From NCBI GenBank assembly GCA_000949895.1, contig JWIT01000010.1, positions 186,001 to 250,000 of the forward strand: a stretch of 64,000 nucleotides of DNA, written 5' to 3'. The notes below the pieces were generated by a model. The model saw only the letters and a program-made list of their open reading frames with translations, had not been told where the DNA came from and ran no database searches. Numbering within the stretch: position 1 is the first letter of the stretch; each line of letters starts with the position of its first letter. This document shows, piece by piece, positions 46,482-58,352 of this stretch. The stretch comes from Agrobacterium arsenijevicii (GTDB lineage: Bacteria > Pseudomonadota > Alphaproteobacteria > Rhizobiales > Rhizobiaceae). Position numbers and translations under genes: made by a program.

Positions 46482-47512
46482 ACCCCAGCCCCGCGGCTAC
46501 GCACCCACTGCACCAGTCTCGTCACGTTTTCCGGATCGGCCTGCGGCGTGATGCCATGGCCGAGATTGAAGATCAGCGGTCCTTGCCCAAGAGCCTCCAG
46601 CACGGCGTCAATGCCATCCTGCAAAGCCTTGCCACCCGCCACCATCAGCATCGGGTCCAGATTGCCCTGCACCGGGCCTTCCTTCTGCAGATCTCTGGCG
46701 AAACCGAGCGGCACCGCCCAGTCGAGCCCGATGGCGTCTGCACCCGTCTTGCGGCGATAATCCTTGAGAAGATAACCGGCCCCCTTGGCGAAGGCGATGA
46801 TCTTCGCAGCGGGGCGACGGGCGCGCACCGAGGCGATGATGCGGGCAACGGGTTTTACCGCATACTCCTCGAATTCCTTTTCGCCGAGCACACCGGCCCA
46901 GGAATCGAAAATCTGCACCGCATCAGCCCCGGCATCGATCTGCGCCACCAGGTAATCGGCGGAAATCTCAGCCAGCAAGGCAAGAAGCTTTTCCATGGCG
47001 GCCGGCTCACGGTAACCGAACAGCCGCGCTGGCGCCTGATCCGGCGTTCCGTGGCCTGCAATCATGTAGGTGGCAACAGTCCATGGCGCGCCGCAGAAAC
47101 CGAGAAGCGTCGTCTCATCCGGCAACGTCCTGCGCAAACGGGACACGGTTTCGAAAACGGGTGAAAGATGCGCGATGACATTCGCCATATCCAGCCTTTC
47201 GATGCCATCCACATCGATCGGATCCATCGCCGGACCCTTTCCCTCGCTGAAGGAGACGTTGCGATCCAGCGCGTCGGGTATCACCAGAATATCGGAAAAG
47301 AGGATAGCTGCATCCAGACCAAACCGGCGAATAGGCTGAAGCGTCACTTCGGTTGCCAGTTCGGGATTATAACAGAGATCGAGGAAGCTGCCGGCGTTCT
47401 TTCGCGTTTCCCTGTACTCGGGAAGGTAACGCCCTGCCTGCCGCATCAGCCATATGGGCGGAGGTGTGACCGTTTGTCCGTTCAACACCTTTAAAACCTT
47501 ACGTTCGCTCAT
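46478..47512 (-). CDS. hemE: Uroporphyrinogen decarboxylase HemE
   Basis: A 344-residue enzyme that decarboxylates uroporphyrinogen III to coproporphyrinogen III. The signature [17 protein letters not shown] lies near the N-terminus, with [14 protein letters not shown] and [13 protein letters not shown] following. ATG 47512 is the start, since the longer frame begins only with a TTG. The gene borders the putative replication origin and is transcribed away from it; the same hemE-oriC adjacency is established in Caulobacter. Confidence 0.96.
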   Translation of the reverse strand: MSERKVLKVLNGQTVTPPPIWLMRQAGRYLPEYRETRKNAGSFLDLCYNPELATEVTLQPIRRFGLDAAILFSDILVIPDALDRNVSFSEGKGPAMDPIDVDGIERLDMANVIAHLSPVFETVSRLRRTLPDETTLLGFCGAPWTVATYMIAGHGTPDQAPARLFGYREPAAMEKLLALLAEISADYLVAQIDAGADAVQIFDSWAGVLGEKEFEEYAVKPVARIIASVRARRPAAKIIAFAKGAGYLLKDYRRKTGADAIGLDWAVPLGFARDLQKEGPVQGNLDPMLMVAGGKALQDGIDAVLEALGQGPLIFNLGHGITPQADPENVTRLVQWVRSRGAGV

Positions 47513-47919
47513 GCTACCCAACTCGTAAAAAATAAAATCTAAGAGATTTAAAAGATTTTCTATTTCTTAGAGTCGGTGAGTAGCAAGGATTAAAATCTTT
47601 CCAGTCGATATGCCGCAGTCGGGTATTAAGATCACGGCTCGGGTATAACGAATCCCCGCCTGTCGCGGGTAAACTGGAAAACAGGAATTTATATAATATT
47701 TTCAGTATATTAAGTTTCTTTAGTGAAAGCTTTTATCTGTGGACAGCTTGTGGATGGATTTGAACAAGTTCAGAGTTTCCAGACAATTCACAGGCATGCC
47801 GAACAGCAATGACGCCACTTGCAGATTGTGGAAAAAACCCACTTTATCCACGTCGCGGTTCGGTCCGCGGGACAATTCGAAAGTTTGTCCCGGTTTATCA
47901 ACAGCGAGAGAAAAACAGC
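47513..47919. other. oriC: Putative chromosomal replication origin (oriC)
   Basis: This 407-base gap contains no gene. It holds AT-rich stretches at 47525-47570 and 47690-47735, followed by DnaA-box-like 9-mers: TGTGGACAG (47738-47746), TGTGGATGG (47749-47757), TGTGGAAAA (47827-47835), TTATCCACG (47844-47852) and TTATCAACA (47895-47903), the last three each one base from TTATCCACA or its complement. Two GANTC sites (47570 and 47650) could be methylated by CcrM. Flanking genes hemE and ppsR point away on both sides, and parS-like sites and parAB are close. Confidence 0.8.
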
Positions 47920-48741
47920 GTGGAGAACAAAAAAAGCTTCTTCCATTTGCACCTGATTTCGGACTCAACCGGAGAGACTCTCATGTCGGCCGGTCGTGCC
48001 GTCTCGGCCCAGTTCCACGCTTCAATGCCCGTGGAACATGTTTATCCGATGATCAGGAACCAGAAACAGCTCGCCCAGGTGGTGGACCTGATCGACAAGG
48101 AACCGGGCATCGTCCTTTATACCATCGTGGATCAACAACTGGCCGAGTTCCTGGATTTGCGCTGCCACGCGATCGGGGTGCCCTGCGTCAACGTCCTCGA
48201 ACCGATCATCGGCATTTTCCAGACCTATCTCGGTGCACCTTCGAGACGGCGGGTCGGGGCGCAGCATGCGCTGAACGCGGATTATTTCGCGCGGATCGAA
48301 GCGCTCAATTTCGCGATGGACCATGATGACGGGCAAATGCCGGAAACCTACGATGAAGCAGATATCGTCATCATCGGGATCAGTCGGACGTCGAAAACAC
48401 CGACCAGTATCTATCTCGCCAACAGGGGAATAAAGACCGCCAACATACCGGTCGTTCCCAACGTGCCTTTGCCGGAAAGCCTCTATGCGGCGACCCGGCC
48501 TTTGATCGTCGGTCTTGTCGCGACATCGGACCGCATATCGCAGGTGCGCGAAAACCGGGAACTCGGCACGACCGGCGGATTTGACAGCGGGCGCTACACG
48601 GATCGCGCCACCATCATGGAAGAGCTGAAATACGCGCGTGCGCTCTGTGCCCGCAATAATTGGCCGCTGATCGATGTCACACGCCGTTCCATCGAGGAAA
48701 CGGCCGCCGCCATCCTTGCCCTTCGTCCGAGGACACGATAA
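47920..48741 (+). CDS. ppsR: Pyruvate, phosphate dikinase / PEP synthase regulatory protein PpsR (DUF299)
   Basis: A 273-residue DUF299 bifunctional kinase/phosphotransferase that phosphorylates and reactivates pyruvate phosphate dikinase or PEP synthase. The N-terminal [15 protein letters not shown] motif, the P-loop-like [17 protein letters not shown] and NVPLPESLY are hallmarks. The start is a GTG at 47920, which fits the family length; the upstream open frame is non-homologous. It is the first gene to the right of the putative origin. Confidence 0.92.
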   Translation: MENKKSFFHLHLISDSTGETLMSAGRAVSAQFHASMPVEHVYPMIRNQKQLAQVVDLIDKEPGIVLYTIVDQQLAEFLDLRCHAIGVPCVNVLEPIIGIFQTYLGAPSRRRVGAQHALNADYFARIEALNFAMDHDDGQMPETYDEADIVIIGISRTSKTPTSIYLANRGIKTANIPVVPNVPLPESLYAATRPLIVGLVATSDRISQVRENRELGTTGGFDSGRYTDRATIMEELKYARALCARNNWPLIDVTRRSIEETAAAILALRPRTR

Positions 48742-48772
48742 TCCGGATCGCACCATTCGGAGCAGACAGTCG

Positions 48773-49372
48773 ATGAAACAAGAGTTGATCCTCGCCTCGT
48801 CCAGCGCATCCCGCCAGATGTTGATGCGCAATGCCGGGCTGACATTTTCGGCGATCCCGGCGGATATTGACGAGCGCGCGCTCGATGAGCAGCTGGAACA
48901 AAACGGCGCTGGCCCGGAAGAGGTCGCGCTTGAACTCGCCAAGGCCAAGGCCCTTGCAGTAAGCGCGCTCCATCCGGAGGTGCTGGTTCTTGGATGCGAC
49001 CAGACCATGGCGCTCGGGGCGCGTGTTTACCACAAGCCGAAAACCATGGTCGAAGCTGAGGCACATCTGCTCTCATTATCCGGGAAGGTTCACCGCCTGA
49101 ACAGCGCAGCCGTTCTTGCCTGTGGCGGTGAGGTGATATGGCAGACGGTTTCCAGCGCCGAACTTTCCGTGCGGAGTTTGAGCGCCGAATTCGTCTCCCG
49201 CCACCTGCAACGCGTGGGGGAGAAGGCCTTGAGTAGCGTTGGCGCCTATCAGCTTGAGGGAGAAGGAATCCAGCTATTTACCTCTATAGAGGGGGATTAC
49301 TTCACCATCCTCGGCCTGCCGCTTCTGCCTCTTTTAACGAAACTGCGCGACATGGATGTCATTGATGGCTGA
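48773..49372 (+). CDS. maf: Maf-family nucleotide pyrophosphatase
   Basis: A 199-residue Maf protein. The [18 protein letters not shown] start, the [10 protein letters not shown] motif with the catalytic Asp and the later [20 protein letters not shown] are conserved. Maf proteins hydrolyse modified or canonical nucleoside triphosphates (dTTP/UTP or 7-methyl-GTP). ATG 48773 is chosen because the homologous N-terminus begins there. The 3' end overlaps the aroE start region by a few bases. Confidence 0.9.
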   Translation: MKQELILASSSASRQMLMRNAGLTFSAIPADIDERALDEQLEQNGAGPEEVALELAKAKALAVSALHPEVLVLGCDQTMALGARVYHKPKTMVEAEAHLLSLSGKVHRLNSAAVLACGGEVIWQTVSSAELSVRSLSAEFVSRHLQRVGEKALSSVGAYQLEGEGIQLFTSIEGDYFTILGLPLLPLLTKLRDMDVIDG

Positions 49373-50225
49373 TTCACGTGAAACATTAACTATAAATGCC
49401 TTCGTTGTCGGTTACCCGATCAAGCATTCCCGGTCGCCGATCATTCATTCCTACTGGCTGAAGAAATTCGGCATCGCCGGTTCCTACAAGGCTGTTGAAG
49501 TTTCTCCGGATGACTTCCCCAATTTCATTGCGGCATTGAAGGAGCAGGGACCGGGTGTTGCGGTCGGTGGCAATGTTACCATTCCGCACAAGGAAGTGGC
49601 CTACAAGCTGGCGGATAGCCCCGACGAGCTGGCGGAGGAACTGGGTGCGGCCAACACCGTATGGATGGAAGAGGGCAAACTGCGGGCCACCAATACGGAT
49701 GGTTATGGTTTTGTCTCCAATCTCGATGAGCGCCATCCCGGCTGGGATAAAACCGACCGGGCCGTGGTTTTCGGAGCGGGCGGTGCAAGCCGGGCGGTGG
49801 TTCAGTCCCTGCGCGACCGCGGCGTTGCTGAAATCCACGTCCTGAACCGCACGGTCGAACGCGCCCGCGAAATGGCCGACCGTTTTGGCGCGCGGGTTTT
49901 TTCCCATCCCCAGGGTGCGCTTCATGAAGTCATGCAGGGAGCAGGGCTGTTTGTGAACACGACGTCGCTCGGCATGGACGGGAGTGAAGCGCCCGAGATC
50001 GATTTTTCGCCGCTGGCCGCAAATGCCATCGTGACCGATATCGTCTATGTGCCGTTGAGAACCCCCATCCTGCAAATGGCGGAGACGCAGGGTATAGCCA
50101 CTGTTGATGGGCTCGGCATGCTCCTTCATCAGGCAAAACCCGGCTTTAAAAAATGGTTCGGCGAAATGCCGGAAGTCGACGAAACCCTCCGTTCCCTCAT
50201 CATTGAGGACATGGAGAAACATTGA
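49365..50225 (+). CDS. aroE: Shikimate dehydrogenase AroE
   Basis: A 286-residue NADP-dependent enzyme of aromatic amino-acid synthesis, reducing 3-dehydroshikimate to shikimate. The substrate-binding [19 protein letters not shown] motif is near residue 15, [13 protein letters not shown] holds the catalytic Lys, and the NADP motif is [16 protein letters not shown]. The start may be ATG 49365 or ATG 49356. A parS-like site covers codons 2-7. The stop TGA overlaps the coaE ATG by one base (TGATG). Confidence 0.93.
   Translation: MADSRETLTINAFVVGYPIKHSRSPIIHSYWLKKFGIAGSYKAVEVSPDDFPNFIAALKEQGPGVAVGGNVTIPHKEVAYKLADSPDELAEELGAANTVWMEEGKLRATNTDGYGFVSNLDERHPGWDKTDRAVVFGAGGASRAVVQSLRDRGVAEIHVLNRTVERAREMADRFGARVFSHPQGALHEVMQGAGLFVNTTSLGMDGSEAPEIDFSPLAANAIVTDIVYVPLRTPILQMAETQGIATVDGLGMLLHQAKPGFKKWFGEMPEVDETLRSLIIEDMEKH
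49370..49385. other. parS-like site (one mismatch), at aroE start
   Basis: TGATTCACGTGAAACA differs from the consensus at one position. It lies 1.5 kb right of the putative origin, covering the maf stop and the first aroE codons (D-S-R-E-T). Confidence 0.82.
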
Positions 50226-50833
50226 TGATCGTCATCGGTCTTACCGGCTCGATCGGAATGGGGAAAACGACGACGGCGAAACTGTTTGCCGAGGAAGGTG
50301 TTCCGGTTCTCGATTCAGATGCGGTCGTGCACGATCTTTATCGGGCGGAAGCCGTGCCGATGATCGAAGCAGCCTTTCCCGGCACCGCGGTTTCCGGTGT
50401 GGTGGATCGCCAGAAACTCGGCGATGTCCTGCGGGAGAATCCGGCTAATTTTTCTAAGCTGGAAGCGATTGTTCATCCGCTGGTTCGCGAAAGACAGGAA
50501 GCCTTTCTTGAAAAGGCAAGGAAGGAAGATCGGCAGTTCGCCCTTCTCGATATTCCCTTGCTGTTCGAAACAGCAGCAGACAAACGGTTCGATAAAGTGG
50601 TCGTCGTCAGCTGTGCGCCGGAAATACAGCGCCAGCGGGTTTTGTCCCGGCCCGGCATGACGGAAGAGAAATTCGAAATGATATTGGCCCGGCAGATGCC
50701 CGATGCTGAAAAGCGCCGGCGCGCGGATTTTATCATCGATACCGGAAATGGTGTCGAAGCGGCGCGGGATCAGGTAAGAGAGATTTTGCAGAGATTGGGT
50801 GCCGGTTCGGGCCACGGAGAGAAAAATGCGTGA
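50225..50833 (+). CDS. coaE: Dephospho-CoA kinase CoaE
   Basis: A 202-residue P-loop kinase catalysing the last step of coenzyme A synthesis. The P-loop GLTGSIGMGKTTTAKLF is at the N-terminus, then VLDSDAVVHDLY and LLDIPLLFETAADKRFD. The start codon overlaps the aroE stop; the gene ends eight bases inside dnaQ, indicating translational coupling of aroE-coaE-dnaQ. Confidence 0.94.
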   Translation: MIVIGLTGSIGMGKTTTAKLFAEEGVPVLDSDAVVHDLYRAEAVPMIEAAFPGTAVSGVVDRQKLGDVLRENPANFSKLEAIVHPLVRERQEAFLEKARKEDRQFALLDIPLLFETAADKRFDKVVVVSCAPEIQRQRVLSRPGMTEEKFEMILARQMPDAEKRRRADFIIDTGNGVEAARDQVREILQRLGAGSGHGEKNA

Positions 50834-51524
50834 GATCATTTTCGATACGGAAACCACAGGCCTTGAATCGAAACTGGACCGCGTGATCGAAATCGGCGGG
50901 ATCGAGCTGAACAACCATTTCCCCACCGGCCGCACGCTGCATATTTATATCAACCCCGAAGATCGCAAGGTTCACCCGGATGCGCTCGCGGTCCATGGCA
51001 TTACCGACGACTTCCTGAAAGACAAGCCTAAATTCGCCGATGTCGTCGATCAGATCCGCGACTTTTTCGAGGGAGCCCGCTGGGTGGCGCATAATGCGAC
51101 ATTCGACATGGGCTTCATCAATGCGGAATTTGCCCGTCTCGGCATTGAACCGGTCTCCGCCGATCTGGTGACGGACACGCTTTCACTCGCCCGCCGCAAG
51201 CACCCCATGGGTCCGAATTCCCTGGATGCGCTTTGCCGGCGTTACGGGATCGACAACTCCCACCGCGCCAAGCACGGCGCGCTTCTCGACTCCGAACTAC
51301 TCGCCGAAGTCTATATAGAAATGATCGGCGGGCGTCAGACAGCACTTGGTTTCGGTTCTGCGACCAAACAGGAAACGGTCGTCATCGAAGACGATGTGCC
51401 GCTCGAGCCATTGCAAAGGTCGCAGGCTTTGCCATCAAGACTGGATGCGGACACGGTCGCTGCCCATGGCAAGCTCGTACTCGGCATGGGCGACAAGGCA
51501 ATCTGGAATCGTTACCAGAATTGA
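50826..51524 (+). CDS. dnaQ: DNA polymerase III epsilon subunit (proofreading exonuclease) DnaQ
   Basis: A 232-residue DEDDh 3'-5' exonuclease. Exo I is IIFDTETTGLES, Exo II is VAHNATFDMGFINAEF and Exo III is HRAKHGALLDSELLAEVYIE. The C-terminal part, after about residue 180, probably binds the polymerase alpha subunit. ATG 50826 is preceded by GGAGAG. It is followed by a bidirectional terminator. Confidence 0.95.
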   Translation: MREIIFDTETTGLESKLDRVIEIGGIELNNHFPTGRTLHIYINPEDRKVHPDALAVHGITDDFLKDKPKFADVVDQIRDFFEGARWVAHNATFDMGFINAEFARLGIEPVSADLVTDTLSLARRKHPMGPNSLDALCRRYGIDNSHRAKHGALLDSELLAEVYIEMIGGRQTALGFGSATKQETVVIEDDVPLEPLQRSQALPSRLDADTVAAHGKLVLGMGDKAIWNRYQN

Positions 51525-51579
51525 TCACGCCAAGGCGCCCAGGATGCGACGCAGAAAAATGACGAATACCGTCAAATAA

Positions 51580-51606
51580 AAAACCCGGGCGATGAACCCG
51601 GGTTTT
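51580..51606. terminator. Bidirectional terminator between dnaQ and secB
   Basis: AAAACCCGGG (51580-51589) and CCCGGGTTTT (51597-51606) form a ten-base-pair stem with loop CGATGAA, flanked by A- and T-runs, separating the two convergent genes. Confidence 0.88.
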
Positions 51607-51645
51607 GTTTTGTCGAAACTTTTAAAGAGCGGCGTTGCGCCCCAT

Positions 51646-52128
51646 TCAGTTCGGTACGGCCTGAACCTTGGCTCGCGCCTGTTCTTCGGCTACGCGCTGC
51701 GAAAACATCTGCGCGAAATCGATCGGGTCGATCATCAGCGGCGGGAAGCCGCCATTGCGGGTGACGTCGGCGATGATCTGGCGTGCGAAGGGGAACAGCA
51801 GGCGCGGGCATTCGATGAACAGCACCGGCAGCATATGTTCCTGCGGGAAACCGGCAATGCGGAACACGCCGCCATAAACCAGCTCGGCCGCGAACAGAAC
51901 CTTGTCGCCATCCTTGGCTTCGGCGTTCAGCGTCAGCACAACGTCGAAATCCGAACCGGAGATCGGGTTTGCGTTGACGTTGACATTGATGTTGATCGAC
52001 GGCGCATTGTCACGAGCCTGAAGCGAACGAGGAGCACCCGGATTTTCAAACGAAAGATCCTTGATGTACTGGGTAAGAATGTTGAGGGAAGGACTTACTG
52101 CGCCCTGTGCACCATTTTCAGCGGTCAT
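51646..52128 (-). CDS. secB: Protein-export chaperone SecB
   Basis: A 160-residue tetrameric chaperone that keeps preproteins unfolded for SecA. The [13 protein letters not shown] motif, the acidic VLTLNAEA region and [31 protein letters not shown] are conserved. It is encoded opposite to dnaQ and fxsA lies upstream with its own orientation the same as secB, separated by 103 bases. Confidence 0.95.
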   Translation of the reverse strand: MTAENGAQGAVSPSLNILTQYIKDLSFENPGAPRSLQARDNAPSININVNVNANPISGSDFDVVLTLNAEAKDGDKVLFAAELVYGGVFRIAGFPQEHMLPVLFIECPRLLFPFARQIIADVTRNGGFPPLMIDPIDFAQMFSQRVAEEQARAKVQAVPN

Positions 52129-52231
52129 TACGTTTCCTCGCGGCGTGAATTCGTGGAAGGCGGTCTATCATTTCGACCGGAGCCTTACAACCCTTCGTGC
52201 TATGGCCTTCGTGAACCCTTCCACCGGGCCG

Positions 52232-52780
52232 TCAGGGTTTGGGCAGGTCGCGATCACCCGGCTTGCTGGACCAGGGAGAATCCTTCGGCCCTTCGCGGTG
52301 AAACTCCTCCTCGTCGAGGTCCACGACCTTGGAATTACCCGTCTTTCCCTGATCATTGCGGAACCCGGTAAAGTCGCCGGGCTGGGGACCGGTCTGGTTG
52401 CCAGACTGGCGAAAAGAACCGGCCACGACGACACGCGGTCCTAAGATCTTCCAGAAAAAGCGCCTTACCGTTTTCGACAACAGCAAAAGGCCGAGAATGT
52501 CGGTGATGAAACCGGGAACGAAAAGCAGGATTCCGGCGACCACCCGCATCGCACCGTTGACCAGCTCATCCGCCGGCTGGGCGCCGGTACGCCCGGCGGC
52601 CTGAAGATTTCTGACCATGCCGATGCCGCCGAGGCGCAGGATCAGCAACCCCAGGAACGACGTGAACAGGACGAGCGCCAATGTCAGCCATAGGCCGATC
52701 GTTTTACCGACGATGATGAAACCGGCAATTTCCAGGATTGGCATCATCAGGATGACGATAGGGAGAAAGGAAAAACGCAT
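52232..52780 (-). CDS. fxsA: FxsA-family membrane protein
   Basis: A 182-residue protein with three or four hydrophobic segments (residues about 5-50 and 80-105) and a hydrophilic C-terminal tail rich in Gly, Gln and Asp. The ILPILEIAGFIIVGK-type start (VILMMPILEIAGFIIVGKTI) and LLFVPGFITDILGLLLL are FxsA hallmarks. In Escherichia coli FxsA overproduction relieves exclusion of phage T7 by plasmid F; its normal function is not known. Confidence 0.88.
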   Translation of the reverse strand: MRFSFLPIVILMMPILEIAGFIIVGKTIGLWLTLALVLFTSFLGLLILRLGGIGMVRNLQAAGRTGAQPADELVNGAMRVVAGILLFVPGFITDILGLLLLSKTVRRFFWKILGPRVVVAGSFRQSGNQTGPQPGDFTGFRNDQGKTGNSKVVDLDEEEFHREGPKDSPWSSKPGDRDLPKP

Positions 52781-52921
52781 CTTCTAGCCTTGCGTGTGCA
52801 TCTCTGGCAGATTGCCGGTTCCCGAGAACACCGATGATTGAATCTGCACATTTGAATGATGATAAGATGCAGACTATATGATGTTCAGGTTTTTGAATTT
52901 AAATGGCGGTTTTGGTAAAAG

Positions 52922-53620
52922 ATGGGCTTTAGCGACTTTATCACATTGTTTTTTCTCGTTGCGGCGGTGCTGATCTTTCTTCAGCTGCGCAGTGTTCTCG
53001 GCCGCCGAACCGGCAATGAGAAGCCGCCATTCGATCCCTACAGCCCGCGCGATGTCGCGAAAGGCCCCGTCACGGACGATAACAAGGTCGTGACCCTGCC
53101 GAAACGCGCCGAGGCGGAGGATGAAAACCGCTTTGCCGAGGCGGATGCTCTGGCACCCGTCGAAACCGCCTTGAATACATCCCTGCGCGAGCTGATGACC
53201 AAGGACCCGACGTTCCGCCCCAAGGAATTCCTGAACGGCGCCCGCATGGCCTATGAGATGATCGTCATGGGTTTTGCCGATGGCGACCGCAAGACGCTCA
53301 AGAACCTTCTGTCGAAAGAGGTTTTCGACGGGTTCGACGCGGCGATTTCCGAGCGGGAAAGCCGCGGCGAGGTCGTGAAGTCCACTTTCATCGGAATTGA
53401 AAAAGCCGATATCACCCAGGCGGGCATTCGCGATTCCGAAGAGCAGATCACGATCAGAATTGTCAGCCAGCTGATTTCGGCCACCTATGACAAGGATGGC
53501 AAGCTGGTGGATGGCGATCCGGATACGGTTGCGGAAGTGGATGACATCTGGACCTTCTCGCGTGACGTCCGCTCGCGTGATCCGAACTGGAAGCTGATTG
53601 CCACCGAATCCGAGCAATGA
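52922..53620 (+). CDS. Tim44-like domain protein
   Basis: A 232-residue protein with an N-terminal membrane anchor (FSDFITLFFLVAAVLIFLQL) and a C-terminal Tim44-like domain (FLNGARMAYEMIVMGFADGD through WTFSRDVRSRDPNWKLIAT). It is homologous to the matrix-facing part of the mitochondrial import motor subunit Tim44. In alphaproteobacteria related proteins sit at the inner membrane; their partner is not established. The 3' end overlaps mltA by four bases. Confidence 0.88.
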   Translation: MGFSDFITLFFLVAAVLIFLQLRSVLGRRTGNEKPPFDPYSPRDVAKGPVTDDNKVVTLPKRAEAEDENRFAEADALAPVETALNTSLRELMTKDPTFRPKEFLNGARMAYEMIVMGFADGDRKTLKNLLSKEVFDGFDAAISERESRGEVVKSTFIGIEKADITQAGIRDSEEQITIRIVSQLISATYDKDGKLVDGDPDTVAEVDDIWTFSRDVRSRDPNWKLIATESEQ

Positions 53621-54729
53621 ATACGCCCTTTTCGTTCGAAGAAGTTTCTTTCAGTGATCTGCCGGGATGGCAGGAAGACGATCCGCGCAAGCTGTTTCCG
53701 GCGATGCGGACGATCCTGTCGCATCTTCGGAACGCAAAACCCTACAGAACCGGCGCGCTGGGCCTTACCGCCGCCGAACTGGTTTCTCTTCTGGAGACGG
53801 TTGACGAGGGACAAGCGGATAGTCCGGAACAGGCCCGCCGGTTTTTCGAGACGAATTGTGTCCCTTTCAAAATTTCTCCGCCCGGTGGGAAAAGCGGTTT
53901 TGTAACGGCTTTTTATGAACCGGAACTGGAGGTATCGTCCGTTCGCGACGATGTCTGGCGGTATCCGATCTACCGCCGCCCGCCGGAGCTGGTCGATATT
54001 AACGACGATAATCGCCCGGTCGGTTTTGATCCGTCTTATGCTTTTGGCAGACAGGGCGAGGACGGTATTTCCTTTTTTCCCGATCGCCGCGCGATCGATG
54101 AAGGATATCTGGAGGGCAGGGGGCTTGAGATCGCCTGGGCGAGATCGAAGGTCGATCTGTTTTTCGTCCATGTTCAGGGCGCCGCCCGTCTTCTGTTTTC
54201 TGACGGAGAGGTGAAACGCGTCACCTATGCCGCCAAGGCCGGGCATCCGTTTTCGCCGATCGGCCGGCTGCTTCTGGATCGTGCGGAACTGGACCCGAAA
54301 ACGGTCTCGATGCAGACGATCCGCAAATGGCTTGCCGACCATCCGGATGAGGTGGACGGGGTGCTGTGGCACAACCGCTCCTATATTTTTTTCCGGGAGG
54401 CGGATGTCGCTGATCTGGATATGGGACCGATTGCCGCCGCCAAGGTACCCTTGGTCGCCGGGCGGTCGCTTGCGGTAGATCGGCTTATCCATACCTTCGG
54501 TTTTCCCTTTTTCATCCATGCGCCGTCATTGACCCATCTCGATGACGGAAAACCTTTCGCACGGCTGATGCTGGCGCTGGATACGGGGTCGGCCATCGTC
54601 GGCCCGGCGCGCGGCGACATTTTCACAGGTTCCGGTTTTGAAGCGGGAGAACTTGCGGGCACGGTGCGCAATGACGCCGATTTTTATATACTGCTGCCGC
54701 ACGCTGTTGCGGAAAGGTATCGGCGATGA
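53617..54729 (+). CDS. mltA: MltA-domain lytic murein transglycosylase
   Basis: A 370-residue MltA-type glycan strand lyase. The MltA domain covers about residues 85-260 (FVTAFYEPELEVSS, IYRRPPEL), followed by the 3D domain with the catalytic Asp region LMLALDTGSAIVGPARGDIFTG. Unlike typical MltA it has no visible signal peptide or lipobox at the chosen start, and the start is fixed by the ATGA overlap with the Tim44-like gene. Export may use another route, or a different start may exist inside the preceding gene. Confidence 0.88.
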   Translation: MNTPFSFEEVSFSDLPGWQEDDPRKLFPAMRTILSHLRNAKPYRTGALGLTAAELVSLLETVDEGQADSPEQARRFFETNCVPFKISPPGGKSGFVTAFYEPELEVSSVRDDVWRYPIYRRPPELVDINDDNRPVGFDPSYAFGRQGEDGISFFPDRRAIDEGYLEGRGLEIAWARSKVDLFFVHVQGAARLLFSDGEVKRVTYAAKAGHPFSPIGRLLLDRAELDPKTVSMQTIRKWLADHPDEVDGVLWHNRSYIFFREADVADLDMGPIAAAKVPLVAGRSLAVDRLIHTFGFPFFIHAPSLTHLDDGKPFARLMLALDTGSAIVGPARGDIFTGSGFEAGELAGTVRNDADFYILLPHAVAERYRR

Positions 54730-55298
54730 AGGGCAGTCGAAAGCTTGGCAAGGAAGAACGCATTCTGTGGGGTAAAGTCGCAAGAACCGCGCGGCCAATC
54801 TCCGGCAGGCTGGAGGATTTGCTGGCTTTCGACGATATAGAGGAAACTCCGGCGGAACCTGTCGTTTCGCAAACGGGCAACGGTGGTGTCTTTCCGCGCG
54901 TGCTTGTGGAGCCGGCGGAGGTAGCGCCCGTCACGCCGGACAAGAAGCCCAAAATTCACCAACCGATGGAAAAACCGGTCAAGCGCAAGTTGACGCGCGG
55001 CCGGCTGCCGCTGGAAGGTCGGATCGATCTGCACGGCATGTTCCAGAGCGAAGCCCATGCGGTCCTGCTCGATTTTCTGTTGCGGGCGCATGAACGCGGC
55101 CTTCGGCATGTGCTCGTCATCACCGGCAAGGGGCGATCCATCGGCAGCGATGGCGCGCTGAAAAGGGCGGTGCCCATGTGGTTCTCCAAACCGGAATATC
55201 GTCACCTGATTTCGTCCTATGAGGATGCATCGGCCAATCACGGCGGCGATGGTGCGCTCTATGTCCGGCTGGCGCGCCGCAAGGGTGAAAAATTATGA
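54726..55298 (+). CDS. Smr-domain protein
   Basis: A 190-residue protein with a charged, low-complexity N-terminal half and a C-terminal Smr domain. The conserved motifs LEGRIDLHGM, and HVLVITGKGRSIG lie at about residues 95-140. Smr domains are DNA or RNA nicking endonucleases related to the C-terminus of MutS2. It overlaps mltA and the following regulator by four bases each, forming one operon. Confidence 0.9.
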   Translation: MKGSRKLGKEERILWGKVARTARPISGRLEDLLAFDDIEETPAEPVVSQTGNGGVFPRVLVEPAEVAPVTPDKKPKIHQPMEKPVKRKLTRGRLPLEGRIDLHGMFQSEAHAVLLDFLLRAHERGLRHVLVITGKGRSIGSDGALKRAVPMWFSKPEYRHLISSYEDASANHGGDGALYVRLARRKGEKL

Positions 55299-55660
55299 CG
55301 CCCTTTGCAGAGGCCGTGCGGCTGCTTCGCGAGCGCAAGGGCGTGACGCAGAGGCAGATGGCGGCGGCAATCGGCGTTTCCCCTGCGTATCTCTCGGCGC
55401 TTGAGCATGGGAAACGTGGCAAGCCGAGCTTCGATCTCCTCCAGCGCATCGCCGGATATTTCAACATCATCTGGGACGAAGCGGAGGAATTGTTCTTTCT
55501 TGCCGGTTCGTCTGACCCGAAAGTGGCGATCGACACGGTGGGTCTGCCGCCACAATATACCGCTTTCGCCAATAGGCTGGCGCGGGATATTCGCAAGCTG
55601 CCGCCGAGTGTGATAGAGGAACTGTCAGCGGTGCTGCAAAAAAGCCGTTCTTGCGATTGA
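55295..55660 (+). CDS. XRE-family helix-turn-helix regulator
   Basis: A 121-residue cytoplasmic protein with an N-terminal HTH (VRLLRERKGVTQRQMAAAIG followed by VSPAYLSALEHGKRGKPSFDLL) and a helical C-terminus. It is the last gene of the Tim44-mltA-smr operon. Its target is unknown; it could act on its own operon. It ends 155 bases before gyrB. Confidence 0.88.
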   Translation: MTPFAEAVRLLRERKGVTQRQMAAAIGVSPAYLSALEHGKRGKPSFDLLQRIAGYFNIIWDEAEELFFLAGSSDPKVAIDTVGLPPQYTAFANRLARDIRKLPPSVIEELSAVLQKSRSCD

Positions 55661-55782
55661 AACCCCTCTATCCCCTGCTTTATGCAGCGTCCTGAGGCAT
55701 GCGGCCTTTGGGATTGGGTGTAGAATTTCTATAGTCGTATGTCGGATTTGAGTGATTCGCGGGCTTCAGGCCTTCTCACTGA

Positions 55783-58251
<2,469 letters not shown>

Positions 58252-58273
58252 TGCTGTGGAGCGTCTCGCGTAA

Positions 58274-58289
58274 CGATTCACGTGAAACG
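58274..58289. other. Degenerate parS-like site downstream of gyrB
   Basis: CGATTCACGTGAAACG retains the TTCACGTGAAAC core but differs from the 16-base consensus at three positions. It lies between the gyrB stop and its terminator. Confidence 0.5.
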
Positions 58290-58300
58290 AAACTTTAACA

Positions 58301-58336
58301 AAAGGCCCGGCGGTTGATTTCCGCCGGGCCTTTTTT
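58301..58336 (+). terminator. Terminator after gyrB (bidirectional)
   Basis: AAAGGCCCGGCGG (58301-58313) pairs with CCGCCGGGCCTTT (58321-58333), followed by a six-base T-run including stem ends. It separates gyrB from the convergent nitroreductase gene. Confidence 0.88.
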
Positions 58337-58352
58337 CATTAGAATTGTCGGA

